Of a stretch of DNA of 64,000 bases, positions 1 to 8,922 are shown one piece after another. Numbering within the stretch: position 1 is the stretch's first letter; every line of letters begins with the position of its first letter. The stretch is from WTFV01 sp965200895 (GTDB taxonomy: Bacteria; Acidobacteriota; Vicinamibacteria; Vicinamibacterales; UBA8438): positions 2,604,001-2,668,000 of the forward strand of contig CBDAVM010000001.1 in assembly GCA_965200895.1 (NCBI GenBank), in the 5' to 3' direction. The notes beneath the pieces were generated by a model that saw nothing but the letters and a program-made list of their open reading frames with translations, ran no database searches and was not told where the DNA came from. Made by a program: the position numbers and the translations under genes.

Positions 1-2
1 GC

Positions 3-626
3 CACGTCAGCCGCGCCGTGGCCCCCGCCGTCCGGTCGGTCACGGCCGTCGATATCACGCCGGCCATGCTGTGCGAAGCGCGGGCCGCGGCAGCGGCGGC
101 GGGGCTCGACAACCTGCGCCTCGTGCAGGCGGACGCCCGCCGCCTGCCGTTCGCCCCCGGGCGCTTCGATCTCGTCCTGTGCCGGCTGGCCCTCCACCAC
201 TTCGCGGACCCCGCGATCGAGGTGGCGGAGATGGCGCGGGTGACACGCGCCGCGGGGACGCTGGTGGTCGTGGACCTGTTGTCCCCGGATGATGCGCCGC
301 TCGCCGAGTCCTGCAACGCGTTCGAACGGATGCGCGACCCGTCGCACACGCGGGCGCTGACGGCGGCCGAGCTCCGCGACCTGCTGGCTGCGACGGGCCG
401 GCCGGTCGATCACTGGTCCGCCCGCAAAGTCGAGGTCGACATCGAGCCCTGGTTCGCCCTTACGGACACGCCGGTCTCCGTCCGGAGGACGATCACCCTG
501 GCCCTCGAGCGCGAGCTCGCCGGCGGTCCGCCCACCGGCATGCGGCCGCGCGAACGGGCCGGCCGGCTGTGGTTCACGCAGACGTGGGCGCTGGCGCGGT
601 CCGGCGCGCGCGTTCGATCCGCGTGA
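3..626 (+). CDS. Class I SAM-dependent methyltransferase (5' end outside window)
   Basis: The reading frame is open at the left edge, so the N-terminus with the glycine-rich SAM loop is missing. What remains is a typical Rossmann-fold methyltransferase. It shows an acidic strand end and following helix (AVDITPAML), the motif II region (VQADARRLPF) and the post-strand-4 motif FDLVLCRLALHHFADP, which resembles UbiE/Methyltransf_11 proteins. The C-terminal third (about residues 115-205) is variable and probably binds substrate. No neighbour reveals the substrate. It is most likely a small-molecule methyltransferase; ubiquinone/menaquinone-type or arsenite-type functions cannot be excluded without the N-terminus. 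Confidence 0.85.
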   Translation, partial: HVSRAVAPAVRSVTAVDITPAMLCEARAAAAAAGLDNLRLVQADARRLPFAPGRFDLVLCRLALHHFADPAIEVAEMARVTRAAGTLVVVDLLSPDDAPLAESCNAFERMRDPSHTRALTAAELRDLLAATGRPVDHWSARKVEVDIEPWFALTDTPVSVRRTITLALERELAGGPPTGMRPRERAGRLWFTQTWALARSGARVRSA

Positions 627-708
627 GTACGACGGGAGCAGCGCCTCGGCCGGACCGCGGGTCATCGGGAGGCGCTGCCCGCCGCAGCAAAGATGGGGGG
701 AGAGGACG

Positions 709-1023
709 ATGGCGGATGAGATCATCGAGGAAGTGTGGCGCATCAAGGACGAGATCGCCCGAGAGCACGGATATGACCTCGGCAAGCTCGGCGCGTACTA
801 TCTGCGGCTGGAGTTGGAGGAGGTTCAGCCGGAGGAAGATGGCGCGGGAGCGGCAGAGAAGGGGCCGACGCGGTCAGATGCGGTGAGCTGGGTGGACGCG
901 GAATTCGCGGGGCGCAATGCCGGTGCGGGGGCTCTGGACCGCCCCGGAGCCAGGCCGTATGATGGCCGGACACGGGATCAACAGCGGAGCGGCGGTCCGC
1001 GGACCGTCGGAGGGCGATCATGA
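709..1023 (+). CDS. Small hypothetical protein, MADEIIEE-type N-terminus
   Basis: The ATG is preceded by a strong purine-rich site (GGGGGGAGAGGACG). The first 50 or so residues are acidic and helical (MADEIIEEVWRIKDEIA, then EHGYDLGKLGAYY). From memory they match a short uncharacterised family common in bacteria and often found near toxin-antitoxin-like genes. The rest is low-complexity and G/R-rich and may be a readthrough extension of a shorter ancestral protein. The stop codon overlaps the start of the next gene (ATGA), so the two may be translationally coupled. Function is unknown. Confidence 0.55.
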   Translation: MADEIIEEVWRIKDEIAREHGYDLGKLGAYYLRLELEEVQPEEDGAGAAEKGPTRSDAVSWVDAEFAGRNAGAGALDRPGARPYDGRTRDQQRSGGPRTVGGRS

Positions 1024-2687
1024 AGAATCTGGCCGGAGCGTTGGCGATCCTCATCGGCGTGTGGGCGGGCCCGGCGCCGGCCCAGACGACCGAGGACCTG
1101 GTCAACGACGCGCAGACCCCCGAGGACGTGCTGGTCCACAGCATGGGCTACGACCGCAGGAGCTACAGCCCGCTGGATCAGATCGACAAGTCGAACCTCC
1201 ACCGGCTGGTTCCCATCTGGAACGCGAGCCTGATGAACCTGTCGGGCGAGCTGGCCGCACCGGCCATCCACGACGGTGTGCTGTACGCCATCAACGGGAG
1301 CTGGACGTTCGCCATCGACCTGGAGACCGGCCGGCAGATCTGGCGCACGCCCGTGGTTCTCGAAGAGGGCTCGCGGCGGCGCAGCAGCTTCAACCGGGGC
1401 GGCCCCGTGATCTACGAGGGCCGGCTGTTCCGGGTGACCGTCGACAACCACGTCCTCGCCCTCGACATGGAGACCGGCGAGGAGCTGTGGAACCGCAAGT
1501 TCGCCGACGCGTCCGAGGGCTACTACGCGACCGGCGCGCCGATGGTGGCCAACGGCGTGCTCATCTCGGGCATGGCCGGGGGCGAGTCGACCACCCGCGG
1601 CTTCCTCGACGGCTGGGACCCGGCCACCGGCGAGAAGCTGTGGCGCCGCTACACGATCCCCGGGCCCGGCGAGCCAGGGCACGAGACGTGGCCCGCCGAC
1701 AGCGACGCCTACCTGTACGGCGGGGCGCCCACGTGGCGCACCGGCTCCTACGATCCCGAGCTCGACCTCGTCTACTGGGGCACGGGCAACGCCGAGCCGT
1801 ACGATCCGGCCCCGCGCGGCGGGCTCGACAGCCTGTACGCGTCCAGCGTGCTCGCCATCCGCCCGAAGACCGGCGAGATCCACTGCTACTACCAGTACAC
1901 GCCCAACGACGTGTACGACGTCGACGGCATCGACGAGCAGGTGCTGGCCGACCTCGAGGTCGACGGCGAGCTGCGCAAGGTGATGATCCAGGCCAACAAG
2001 AACGGCTTCCTGTACACCGTCGACCGCACCGACTGCTCGCTCATCGCCGCCCACCCCTACGTCTACGTCAACTGGGCGACGCACGTCGACCTGCAGACCG
2101 GCCGCCCCGTGCTGACCGACCTCTACCGCGACTTCCTGGCCGGCGAGCAGGTCTACATCTGGCCGTCGCGCGGCACCAACGCGGTGCCCATCGCCTTCAA
2201 TCCCGACACGGGCCTCATCTACTCGACGACGTGGCACGTGCCGCGCATCCAGCGGCTTCTGCCGGAGCCGCAGGAGCGGGTCATCGGCGCCAACTCGACC
2301 GGGGTCACCAACCGCTTCCCGCCGGTCGAGCCGGGCGACCTGCTCGGCCACATCGTGGCCATCGACCCGCTGACGGGCGAGAAGAAGTGGGAGATTCCGA
2401 TGCACGACTTCCCCAGCTCGGCCGGCGTGCTGGCGACCGGCGGCGGGCTCCTGTTCACCGGGAAGATCACCGGCGAGTTCGTCGCCCTCGACGAGGAGAC
2501 CGGCGAGACGCTGTGGGAGTTCCAGACCGGATCGAGCGTCAACGCCACCGCGATCACCTACACGCTGAACGGCCGGCAGCAGATCACGGTCGCGTCCGGG
2601 CTCGGCGGCGGGCTCGCCAACCGCTACGCGCGGGGTCTGGTGCCGGCCGGCGGTTCGATCTGGACGTTCGCGTTGCTGCCGGAGTAG
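1020..2687 (+). CDS. PQQ-dependent (quinoprotein) dehydrogenase
   Basis: A 555-residue periplasmic quinoprotein with a cleavable signal peptide (MKNLAGALAILIGVWAGPAPAQ, cut near residue 22). Eight-bladed propeller docking motifs recur: DLETGRQIW, DMETGEELW, DPATGEKLW, DPLTGEKKW and DEETGETLW. The stretch GTGNAEPYDPAPRG and the following YYQYTPNDVYDVDG are hallmark positions of the methanol/ethanol dehydrogenase family around PQQ and its metal. The protein ends after the propeller and has no fused cytochrome c domain, so electrons must pass to a separate acceptor. The substrate is probably an alcohol or aldehyde. Its start overlaps the small upstream gene by 4 nt. Confidence 0.88.
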   Translation: MKNLAGALAILIGVWAGPAPAQTTEDLVNDAQTPEDVLVHSMGYDRRSYSPLDQIDKSNLHRLVPIWNASLMNLSGELAAPAIHDGVLYAINGSWTFAIDLETGRQIWRTPVVLEEGSRRRSSFNRGGPVIYEGRLFRVTVDNHVLALDMETGEELWNRKFADASEGYYATGAPMVANGVLISGMAGGESTTRGFLDGWDPATGEKLWRRYTIPGPGEPGHETWPADSDAYLYGGAPTWRTGSYDPELDLVYWGTGNAEPYDPAPRGGLDSLYASSVLAIRPKTGEIHCYYQYTPNDVYDVDGIDEQVLADLEVDGELRKVMIQANKNGFLYTVDRTDCSLIAAHPYVYVNWATHVDLQTGRPVLTDLYRDFLAGEQVYIWPSRGTNAVPIAFNPDTGLIYSTTWHVPRIQRLLPEPQERVIGANSTGVTNRFPPVEPGDLLGHIVAIDPLTGEKKWEIPMHDFPSSAGVLATGGGLLFTGKITGEFVALDEETGETLWEFQTGSSVNATAITYTLNGRQQITVASGLGGGLANRYARGLVPAGGSIWTFALLPE

Positions 2688-2702
2688 CAGTCGGGCGCGC
2701 GG

Positions 2703-3779
2703 GTGGCGTTCGTCGATCCGTTCTCCGGGAGCTACCGCGCCGCACGCGAGCGCTTCCGCGAGGTCGCCCGCGCGGCAGCGGCGCCGCTCGATCACCACGC
2801 GCTCGCCGGCCGGGGGCCGGACGGTTGCGACCTGACGGTCGACGTCGTGAGGGTGGGCGCCCGGAACCCGCGCCGTGCCGTGGTCGTTTCGTCGGGGCTG
2901 CACGGCGTCGAGGGCTTCTTCGGCTCCGCCGTGCAGCTCGCCTGGCTGCGCCGGTTCCACGGGGGCGCCGCGCGGCTGCCGGGCGGGACGCTCGTCGTGC
3001 TTCTGCATGCCCTCAATCCCTTCGGCTTCGCCTGGCGGCGGCGCGCGAACGAGGACAACGTCGACCTCAACCGGAACTTCCTCGCCGCCGGCGAGTCGTA
3101 CGCCGGCGTACCCGAGCATTACGGCTTCGTGCACGATCTCCTGAATCCGTCGACGCCGCCGTCCCGGTGGGACCCGTTCCGGCTGCGGGCGCTTCGGGCG
3201 GTCCGGCGTCACGGCCTCGCCGTGCTCCGCGACACGGTCGCGACGGGCCAGTACGAGCATGCGGCCGGTCTGTTCTTCGGGGGCCGCGGACCCGCCGCAA
3301 CGACCCGGCTCGTGCAGGAGCGGTTCCGGGAATGGACGCGCGGCGCCGACGAGGTGATCCACCTCGACCTGCACACCGGACTGGGCGGGTACGGCGACTA
3401 CCGGCTCCTGATCGAGCCGCCGAACGTGCCGCACCTCGACTGGTACCGCACCCGGTTCGATGCGCAACGCGTCGCGCCGGTCGGCGCCGACACGCCCTAC
3501 GCCGCCCGCGGCGTGATGGGCGCCTGGCTCGCGCGCCGCGCCGACGCGGACCGCTACCGCTTCGCCTGCGTGGAGTTCGGGACGTATTCGCAGGTGCGGG
3601 TGCTCGCCGCCCTGCGCGCCGAGAACCGCGCGCACCACCACGCCGCGCCGGGCGCGCCGGCGTACGACCGCGCGAAGCGGGAGCTGGTGGAGTGCTTCTG
3701 CCCGGCGAGCGCCCGCTGGCGCCGGAAGGCGCTCGGACGCGCGCTGGCGGTCATCGGGCAGGCGATCGCGGCCGGGTGA
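2703..3779 (+). CDS. DUF2817 / M14-like carboxypeptidase-fold protein
   Basis: The gene starts with GTG 15 bp after the PQQ dehydrogenase stop, so the two are probably cotranscribed. The 358-residue protein matches DUF2817: SSGLHGVEGFFGSAVQL carries the zinc-ligand-like H and E, NVDLNRNFL is the conserved mid-protein motif, and IHLDLHTGLG supplies a further histidine as in M14 metallocarboxypeptidases. There is no signal peptide, so it should be cytoplasmic. The family is related to zinc carboxypeptidases and aminoacylases; the actual substrate is unknown. Confidence 0.85.
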   Translation: MAFVDPFSGSYRAARERFREVARAAAAPLDHHALAGRGPDGCDLTVDVVRVGARNPRRAVVVSSGLHGVEGFFGSAVQLAWLRRFHGGAARLPGGTLVVLLHALNPFGFAWRRRANEDNVDLNRNFLAAGESYAGVPEHYGFVHDLLNPSTPPSRWDPFRLRALRAVRRHGLAVLRDTVATGQYEHAAGLFFGGRGPAATTRLVQERFREWTRGADEVIHLDLHTGLGGYGDYRLLIEPPNVPHLDWYRTRFDAQRVAPVGADTPYAARGVMGAWLARRADADRYRFACVEFGTYSQVRVLAALRAENRAHHHAAPGAPAYDRAKRELVECFCPASARWRRKALGRALAVIGQAIAAG

Positions 3780-3859
3780 CCACGGCTTCGAGATGCAGGA
3801 CTCCCGGCCATTGCCAACGGGTTGCGCGCCATCCGACAATGGCTCGCAGGAGGTGTCTC

Positions 3860-4939
3860 ATGCGCGCCATCACCCCGCTGCTGTTCTGTCTCGCACTTGC
3901 CGCGACGCCGTCGGCTGCCCAGGGCGGATCGGACGACACGCTGGAGATCTACATGGTCGACGTGGAGGGGGGCGAGGCCACGCTCTTCGTCGCGCCGTCC
4001 GGCGAGTCGATGCTCGTCGACACCGGCTGGCCCGGCTTCGACGGCCGCGACGCCGACCGCATCGCGGCGGCGGCGGCCGACGCCGGGGTCACGCAGATCG
4101 ACCACCTGATCGTGACCCACTTCCACGGCGACCACATGGGCGGCGCGGTGCAGCTCGCCGAGCGACTTCCGATCCGCAACTTCATCGACCACGGAACCAC
4201 CGTCGACGAGGGCGAGGACCGGCTGGCCGCCTTCCGGCTCTACACCGACCTGCGCAGCGGCGGCGCGCACCGCGTGGTGGCCCCGGGCGACCGGTTGCCG
4301 ATCGGTGCGCTCGACGTCGTGATCATCGCCTCCGGCGGCGCGGTGCTCGACGCCCCGCTCGAGGGCGCCGGCGGCGCCAACCCGCACTGCGCGGGGTTCA
4401 CCTTCCACGGCGAGGACATCACCAGCCGCTACGGCAACGCGGAGGACGACCAGTCGATCAGCACCTTCGTGGGCTTCGGCGCCTTCCGCAGCGTCATCAT
4501 GGGCGACCTCAACTGGAACAAGGAACATCTGCTGATGTGCCCGGACGACAGGATTGGCCCGATCGACCTGTACCTGGTCTCGCACCACGGTTCGGAGACA
4601 TCCGGGTCCGAGGCGCTCGTCCACGCCATCGCACCGCGGGCGGCCATCATGAACAACGGCCCGCGCAAGGGCGGGGCGGTGCAGACGTTCGAGATCCTGG
4701 CGGCCGCCGAGAACCCGCCGGATCTCTGGCAGAACCACTACTCGATTCCCGGCGGCGAGGCCCACAACCGGCCGGAGCGGTTCATCGCCAACCTGGACGA
4801 GGACACGGAGCTTGCCGACGGCCGCAGGGTGCACATGGGCCCGTCGCACTGGATCCACGTCTCGGCCCGCCGCGACGGATCGTTCACGGTGACCAACAAC
4901 CGCACCGGGTTCCACAAGGACTACGGCCCGCGGGAGTGA
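3860..4939 (+). CDS. Secreted metallo-beta-lactamase-fold hydrolase (ComEC/Rec2-like)
   Basis: The start is set by a consensus Shine-Dalgarno (GGAGGTG) 6 nt upstream and by a signal peptide (MRAITPLLFCLALAATPSAAQ). The 359-residue product has the metal-binding motif THFHGDHMGG (HxHxDH) about 90 residues in. Later metal ligands lie in VIMGDLNW and LVSHHGSE, as in the extracellular nuclease-like domain of ComEC and stand-alone relatives. It is a periplasmic or secreted metal-dependent phosphodiesterase or hydrolase. A much longer frame opens upstream, but it has no protein-like content before this ATG. Confidence 0.85.
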   Translation: MRAITPLLFCLALAATPSAAQGGSDDTLEIYMVDVEGGEATLFVAPSGESMLVDTGWPGFDGRDADRIAAAAADAGVTQIDHLIVTHFHGDHMGGAVQLAERLPIRNFIDHGTTVDEGEDRLAAFRLYTDLRSGGAHRVVAPGDRLPIGALDVVIIASGGAVLDAPLEGAGGANPHCAGFTFHGEDITSRYGNAEDDQSISTFVGFGAFRSVIMGDLNWNKEHLLMCPDDRIGPIDLYLVSHHGSETSGSEALVHAIAPRAAIMNNGPRKGGAVQTFEILAAAENPPDLWQNHYSIPGGEAHNRPERFIANLDEDTELADGRRVHMGPSHWIHVSARRDGSFTVTNNRTGFHKDYGPRE

Positions 4940-5041
4940 CCGCGGGTGCCCCCGCAGCACGGCATCCACCGTCGGCGCTTTCCGCGCCGAGCGCGCCGGG
5001 CGACGGATCATGCGCGTTGCTCGGGTAGGACGAGCGCTGAA

Positions 5042-5881
5042 CTATCGCCCGTCGCGCTCCAGGCGTTCCTGCAGCCGTCCGAGCGCCTCCTGCGTCCGGG
5101 TCAGCTCCGCGAGCAGCTCGTCGCGCGTCGGGGGGGCCTGCAGGTCGTGCAGGCGCTCCTGCTTCGCCTCGTCCAGGCTGTTGATCACGACCGCGATGAA
5201 CAGGTTGATGACGACGAACGTGCCGACCACGACGAAGCTCACGAAGTAGGCCCACGCCCACCAGTGATGCTCCAGGGCGGCGTACATGATGTCGGTCCAG
5301 TCCTCCAGCGTGACGATGCGGAAGAGCGACAGCAGGGCGATGCCGAGCGTGCGCCAGTGCGTCGGGTCGATCTCGTGGAACAGGTGGTGGCCGGCGACGC
5401 CGTAGACGTAGAAGACGATCGACATCAGCGCGATCACGTTGAACATGCCCGGAACCGAGCGGATCAGGGTGGAGACGATCAACCGCAGGCCCGGCAGCGC
5501 GGACACCAGACGCAGCACCCGGAACAGGCGGGCCAGCCGCGCGAGGGTGGCCATCTCGCCCGTGCTCGGGAGCAGACTGACCGCGATCACCGTGAAGTCG
5601 AACAGGTTCCAGCCGTCCCGGAAGTAGTCGCGGAGGCGCGGCCACACGGCCGTCATCTTGACCAGCGCCTCGACGACGAAGATGGTGAGGAACGCCCGGC
5701 TGGCCGTTTCGAACGCACCGCCGTAGCGCGCGGACAGCACGGCGGAGGTGTCGAGGCCGATGACGACCGCATTGACCAGGATCGCGCCGGTGACGCCGTG
5801 GCGGAACCACGGCGCGCCGACGGCGCGGGCCGCCCGCGCGGCCAGCGGACCGCCGGGACGCAACCGTGCCTCGGAAGTCAT
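5042..5881 (-). CDS. Bacterial voltage-gated cation channel (NaChBac/BacNav superfamily)
   Basis: A 279-residue single-domain six-TM channel. S4 (about residues 113-133) carries arginines every third position at 115, 118, 121 and 124 (LARLARLFRVLRL). The pore loop holds the selectivity filter TLEDWTD at residues 191-197, followed by S6 with the conserved NLFIAVVINS. Residues 252-277 (DELLAELTRTQEALGRL and on) form a short coiled coil, as in the tetramerisation tail of BacNav channels. The functional channel should be a homotetramer. The filter differs from the sodium-type TLESWSx by acidic residues at positions 4 and 7. The gene stands alone on the minus strand. Confidence 0.92.
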   Translation of the reverse strand: MTSEARLRPGGPLAARAARAVGAPWFRHGVTGAILVNAVVIGLDTSAVLSARYGGAFETASRAFLTIFVVEALVKMTAVWPRLRDYFRDGWNLFDFTVIAVSLLPSTGEMATLARLARLFRVLRLVSALPGLRLIVSTLIRSVPGMFNVIALMSIVFYVYGVAGHHLFHEIDPTHWRTLGIALLSLFRIVTLEDWTDIMYAALEHHWWAWAYFVSFVVVGTFVVINLFIAVVINSLDEAKQERLHDLQAPPTRDELLAELTRTQEALGRLQERLERDGR

Positions 5882-6110
5882 CGTGCGACCTCGCCCGGCG
5901 CGTCGTACGGATGTCGCCGCTCCATCTGTTCAGACTGCTCGTGTCCCGTGCGCCAGGCCCCGCAAAACTGCGCACGCGGAAATACGGCTCGTCTGGTCCG
6001 CTACTACGAGCGCATGGCCACGCGGCAGCGACGGCAGTACTTCGGCCTGCGGCTCGTGTTGTTGGCAGACCACCCGCGGCTGGCATCCGCGCGTGCCGCG
6101 ACTGGTTCCC

Positions 6111-6824
6111 TCACCGGAGCGTGAAGTCCGCCTCGGCGGTCCCGCCGGCCGTCACCGTGACCTGCCGCGTGGCGCCCTCGTAGCGCTCGTGCCAGACGGT
6201 GAGCTGGTAGGCGCCCGCCGGGATTCCGGTCAGTTCGAACGTCCCGTCGGCGCCGGTGACGGTCCCGACATCGTCGGAGACATACACCCAGCCTCGCATC
6301 CAGCCGTGCGAGTCGCACTCGATGCGCACCGGTCCGGGGCGCCGGAACGGCCGCTGGACCTCCAGACCGGGGAAGGGGATGGCGATGTTGAAGAGGGTGC
6401 GCTGCCGGTCGTCGTAGGCGTGGGTCGAATGGAGCGTATCGTCCTCGCTCCTGATCGTGACCACGGTCCGGGTCGGCAGCACCTGCACGCGCGGGACGAA
6501 GTGACAGGCGGCGTTGTTGATGGACGGTTCCGGGGGGCGCTCGCTCCAGGGCACGCCGGCGACCAGGACCACGGCGTTCGCGAGACCGCCGGACGCATCC
6601 ACCACCACGGCCCGGTCCTCGACCTCGGCGCCGCAGACGGCCTGGTCGGTCGTCACCGCGACCATCCGCGGCGCCGGCGGGTCGGTCAATGTCACGCGGC
6701 CGGTGATGGCGCCTGTACCCTGCCCTTCGCCGGCCCCGAGCACTCCCGCCGCCAGCGCGAAGACGACGGCGACGATACCCGCCCCCGACATCCATAGACT
6801 CTTCACTCGATTGCTGCGACCCAT
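6111..6824 (-). CDS. Secreted carboxypeptidase-regulatory-like / cupredoxin-like protein
   Basis: I chose the start at MGRSNRVKSLWM because it precedes a signal peptide (IVAVVFALAAGVLGAGEG) and has GAGG and GAAGAAG upstream. The 237-residue protein begins with a carboxypeptidase-regulatory-type beta domain (ITGRVTLTDPPAPRMVAV). It contains a CDSHGWMRGW motif recalling the Cys-His-Met copper ligands of cupredoxins, and ends with a second regulatory-like domain (GADGTFELTGIPAGAYQLTV). It probably sits in the periplasm. Electron transfer or copper binding is inferred from the CxxHxxM motif only; partner genes are absent. Confidence 0.75.
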   Translation of the reverse strand: MGRSNRVKSLWMSGAGIVAVVFALAAGVLGAGEGQGTGAITGRVTLTDPPAPRMVAVTTDQAVCGAEVEDRAVVVDASGGLANAVVLVAGVPWSERPPEPSINNAACHFVPRVQVLPTRTVVTIRSEDDTLHSTHAYDDRQRTLFNIAIPFPGLEVQRPFRRPGPVRIECDSHGWMRGWVYVSDDVGTVTGADGTFELTGIPAGAYQLTVWHERYEGATRQVTVTAGGTAEADFTLR

Positions 6825-6967
6825 CTTCTTCAGCCTCGCGATCCTCCGCGATCCGGTCTTCGATCCTACACGTACGGGCGCCGGCGCCGACCGCCGCCGG
6901 CCGGCAGCGCCCATCCGATAGGGTCGTGTCGCGCGCGCCGCCACGTCCGGCCGTTCCTCCGATCCGC

Positions 6968-8905
6968 CTACAGCCCGCCCCGGTCGTGCCCCACGGCCAC
7001 CTCGACCGCGGCCGGCTCCGGCGTGAAGTCCTCGCCGGGATTGATGAAGCGGTTCCGCTCGATGCCGTACTGCTTGTCGTAGAGCTGCTTGTAGCGTCCA
7101 TCAAGGGCGATCAGTTCGTCGTGGGTGCCGCGCTCGACGATGTCGCCCGCTTCGAGCACCAGGATCTGGTCGGCGCTTTGGATGGTCGACAGCCGGTGGG
7201 CGATGACGAAGGTGGTCCGCCCACGACGCAGAGCGCGCAGGCCGTCCTGGATCATCGCCTCGCTCTCGCTGTCGAGGCTGGAGGTCGCCTCGTCGAGAAT
7301 GAGCAGGCGGGGATCGGCGAGGATGGCGCGGGCGATGGCGACGCGCTGCCGCTGGCCGCCGGACAGCTTGATGCCCCGCTCGCCGACGACGGTGTCGTAA
7401 CCGTCGGGAAAGCCGGCGATGAACTCGTCGCAGTGGGCGATGCGGCTGACCTCCCGGATCCGGTCGAGCGTCGCATGCGGGTTGGCGAAGCTCAGGTTCG
7501 CCCGGATGGTGCCGTCGAAGAGGAAGTTCTCCTGCAGCACGACACCGAGACGCGACCGATAGTCCTTCAGGCGGATGGACTCCAGATCGCGGCCATCGAC
7601 CAGGACGCGCCCGGCGGCAGGCCGGTTGAACGCCATCAGGAGGCTGATCAGCGTGCTCTTGCCCGACCCGCTCGAACCGACCAGCGCCGTCGTGGTGCCC
7701 GGGAGCGCGGTCAGCGAGACGCCCTTCAGCACCGGCACGTCCGGCTCGTACTCGAACCAGACGTCGTCGAGCCGCACCTCGCCCTCCAGCGCGCCGAGGG
7801 CGTTGCGCGCCTCGTCCTCCTGGTCCTCGGTCGCCATCTGCATGATCTCGCGGATCCGGTCGAGGCCGGCGAACGCCTCGGTGATCTGCGTGCCGATGGA
7901 CGAGATCTGGATGACCGGAGCGATGACGATGCCGGTGAAGACGACGAACTGGAGCAGTTCGCCGACGGTCCACGCGCCGTTCATCAGGTCGCGCCCACCC
8001 AGCACGATCATCAGCGCACTGATGATCCCCATGACCAGCGCCGACACCGAGGTGACGGCCGAAACGCCGGTGACCGCCTTGGCGACGTTCCTGAACAGGC
8101 GGTGCGCACCCTGTGCGAACACCAGTTGCTCACGCTTCTCGACGCCGTACGCCTTCACGATGCGGATGCCGCCGAGTGTCTCCGTGAGCCGCCCGGTCAC
8201 CTCCGCGTTGATCTTCCCCCGCTCCCGAAAGACGGGGCGCAGCCGCGAGAAGCCGACGGCCATCGTGACGCCGAACAGAATGAGGATGAGCAGGGTTATG
8301 CTGGTGAGCCGCCAGTTGAGGTAGAACAGCACCGCGAGCGCAATCGACGCGGTGAGGAGGCCGCCGGCCAGTTGGACCAGGCCGGTACCCACCAGGTTCC
8401 GGATGCCCTCGGCGTCGGTCATGATGCGCGAGATCAGCACACCGGTCTGCGTCGAGTCGTAATACCGGATCGGCAGCCGCGAGACATGGGCCATCACCCG
8501 CTTGCGCATCTCGGTGATCGCGCGCTGCGCCGCCACGCCGAGTATCTGCGAGAGACCGAACCCGGTCGCCGCCGCCACGACGGCGGACAGGAGACCGATC
8601 CCGGCCAGCAGGAGCAGTTCCCCGGCGCGGCGCTCGGGTACCACCACATCAATGACGTGACCGGTCATCGCCGGCACGACGAGCCCGGTCAGTCGGCTCA
8701 CCAGGATCAGGACGAGCCCGAGCACGATCCGATACCGATAGCGCCGCACCAGCGCCCGCGCCTCGGCCCATGCGCCGGCCGTCAGCCTCCGCTTCTTTTC
8801 CGGCGTGTCGGTCCGCTCCTTCTCCGGCGTGTCGGTCCGCTCCGCCTGTTCCGTCCCGGCGGCCCTCTTCCCCGCTGTCTCCCGGTCTCTCGCCATCGCC
8901 TCCAT
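6968..8905 (-). CDS. ABC exporter, fused membrane and ATPase domains (MsbA/LmrA type)
   Basis: A 645-residue half-transporter: an N-terminal type IV exporter membrane domain (six TM segments, about residues 55-370) and a nucleotide-binding domain. Walker A is GSSGSGKST near residue 410, the signature is LSGGQRQR, and Walker B is LLILDEATSSLD with the catalytic Glu present. It should homodimerise and export a lipid or hydrophobic compound. The charged N-terminus contains an 8-residue direct repeat, RTDTPEKE then RTDTPEKK, from a 24-bp tandem duplication. A second in-frame ATG lies 9 bp downstream. Its start is only 17 bp from the divergent dinB start. Confidence 0.92.
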   Translation of the reverse strand: MEAMARDRETAGKRAAGTEQAERTDTPEKERTDTPEKKRRLTAGAWAEARALVRRYRYRIVLGLVLILVSRLTGLVVPAMTGHVIDVVVPERRAGELLLLAGIGLLSAVVAAATGFGLSQILGVAAQRAITEMRKRVMAHVSRLPIRYYDSTQTGVLISRIMTDAEGIRNLVGTGLVQLAGGLLTASIALAVLFYLNWRLTSITLLILILFGVTMAVGFSRLRPVFRERGKINAEVTGRLTETLGGIRIVKAYGVEKREQLVFAQGAHRLFRNVAKAVTGVSAVTSVSALVMGIISALMIVLGGRDLMNGAWTVGELLQFVVFTGIVIAPVIQISSIGTQITEAFAGLDRIREIMQMATEDQEDEARNALGALEGEVRLDDVWFEYEPDVPVLKGVSLTALPGTTTALVGSSGSGKSTLISLLMAFNRPAAGRVLVDGRDLESIRLKDYRSRLGVVLQENFLFDGTIRANLSFANPHATLDRIREVSRIAHCDEFIAGFPDGYDTVVGERGIKLSGGQRQRVAIARAILADPRLLILDEATSSLDSESEAMIQDGLRALRRGRTTFVIAHRLSTIQSADQILVLEAGDIVERGTHDELIALDGRYKQLYDKQYGIERNRFINPGEDFTPEPAAVEVAVGHDRGGL

Positions 8906-8922
8906 GGTAGTAGACTTCCGCC

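Noticed and set aside
978..3839. A 953-codon minus-strand frame opposite the PQQ dehydrogenase
   Set aside because: Composition is that of a GC-rich antisense shadow (Val/Asp/Arg-rich), with no domain or ribosome-binding site. The plus-strand gene has clear family motifs.
917..4939. A plus-strand frame of 1,340 codons
   Set aside because: Only the last part, from 3860, is a real gene. The rest is Arg/Pro-rich text antiparallel in character to the PQQ dehydrogenase and DUF2817 genes, caused by high GC in the third codon position.
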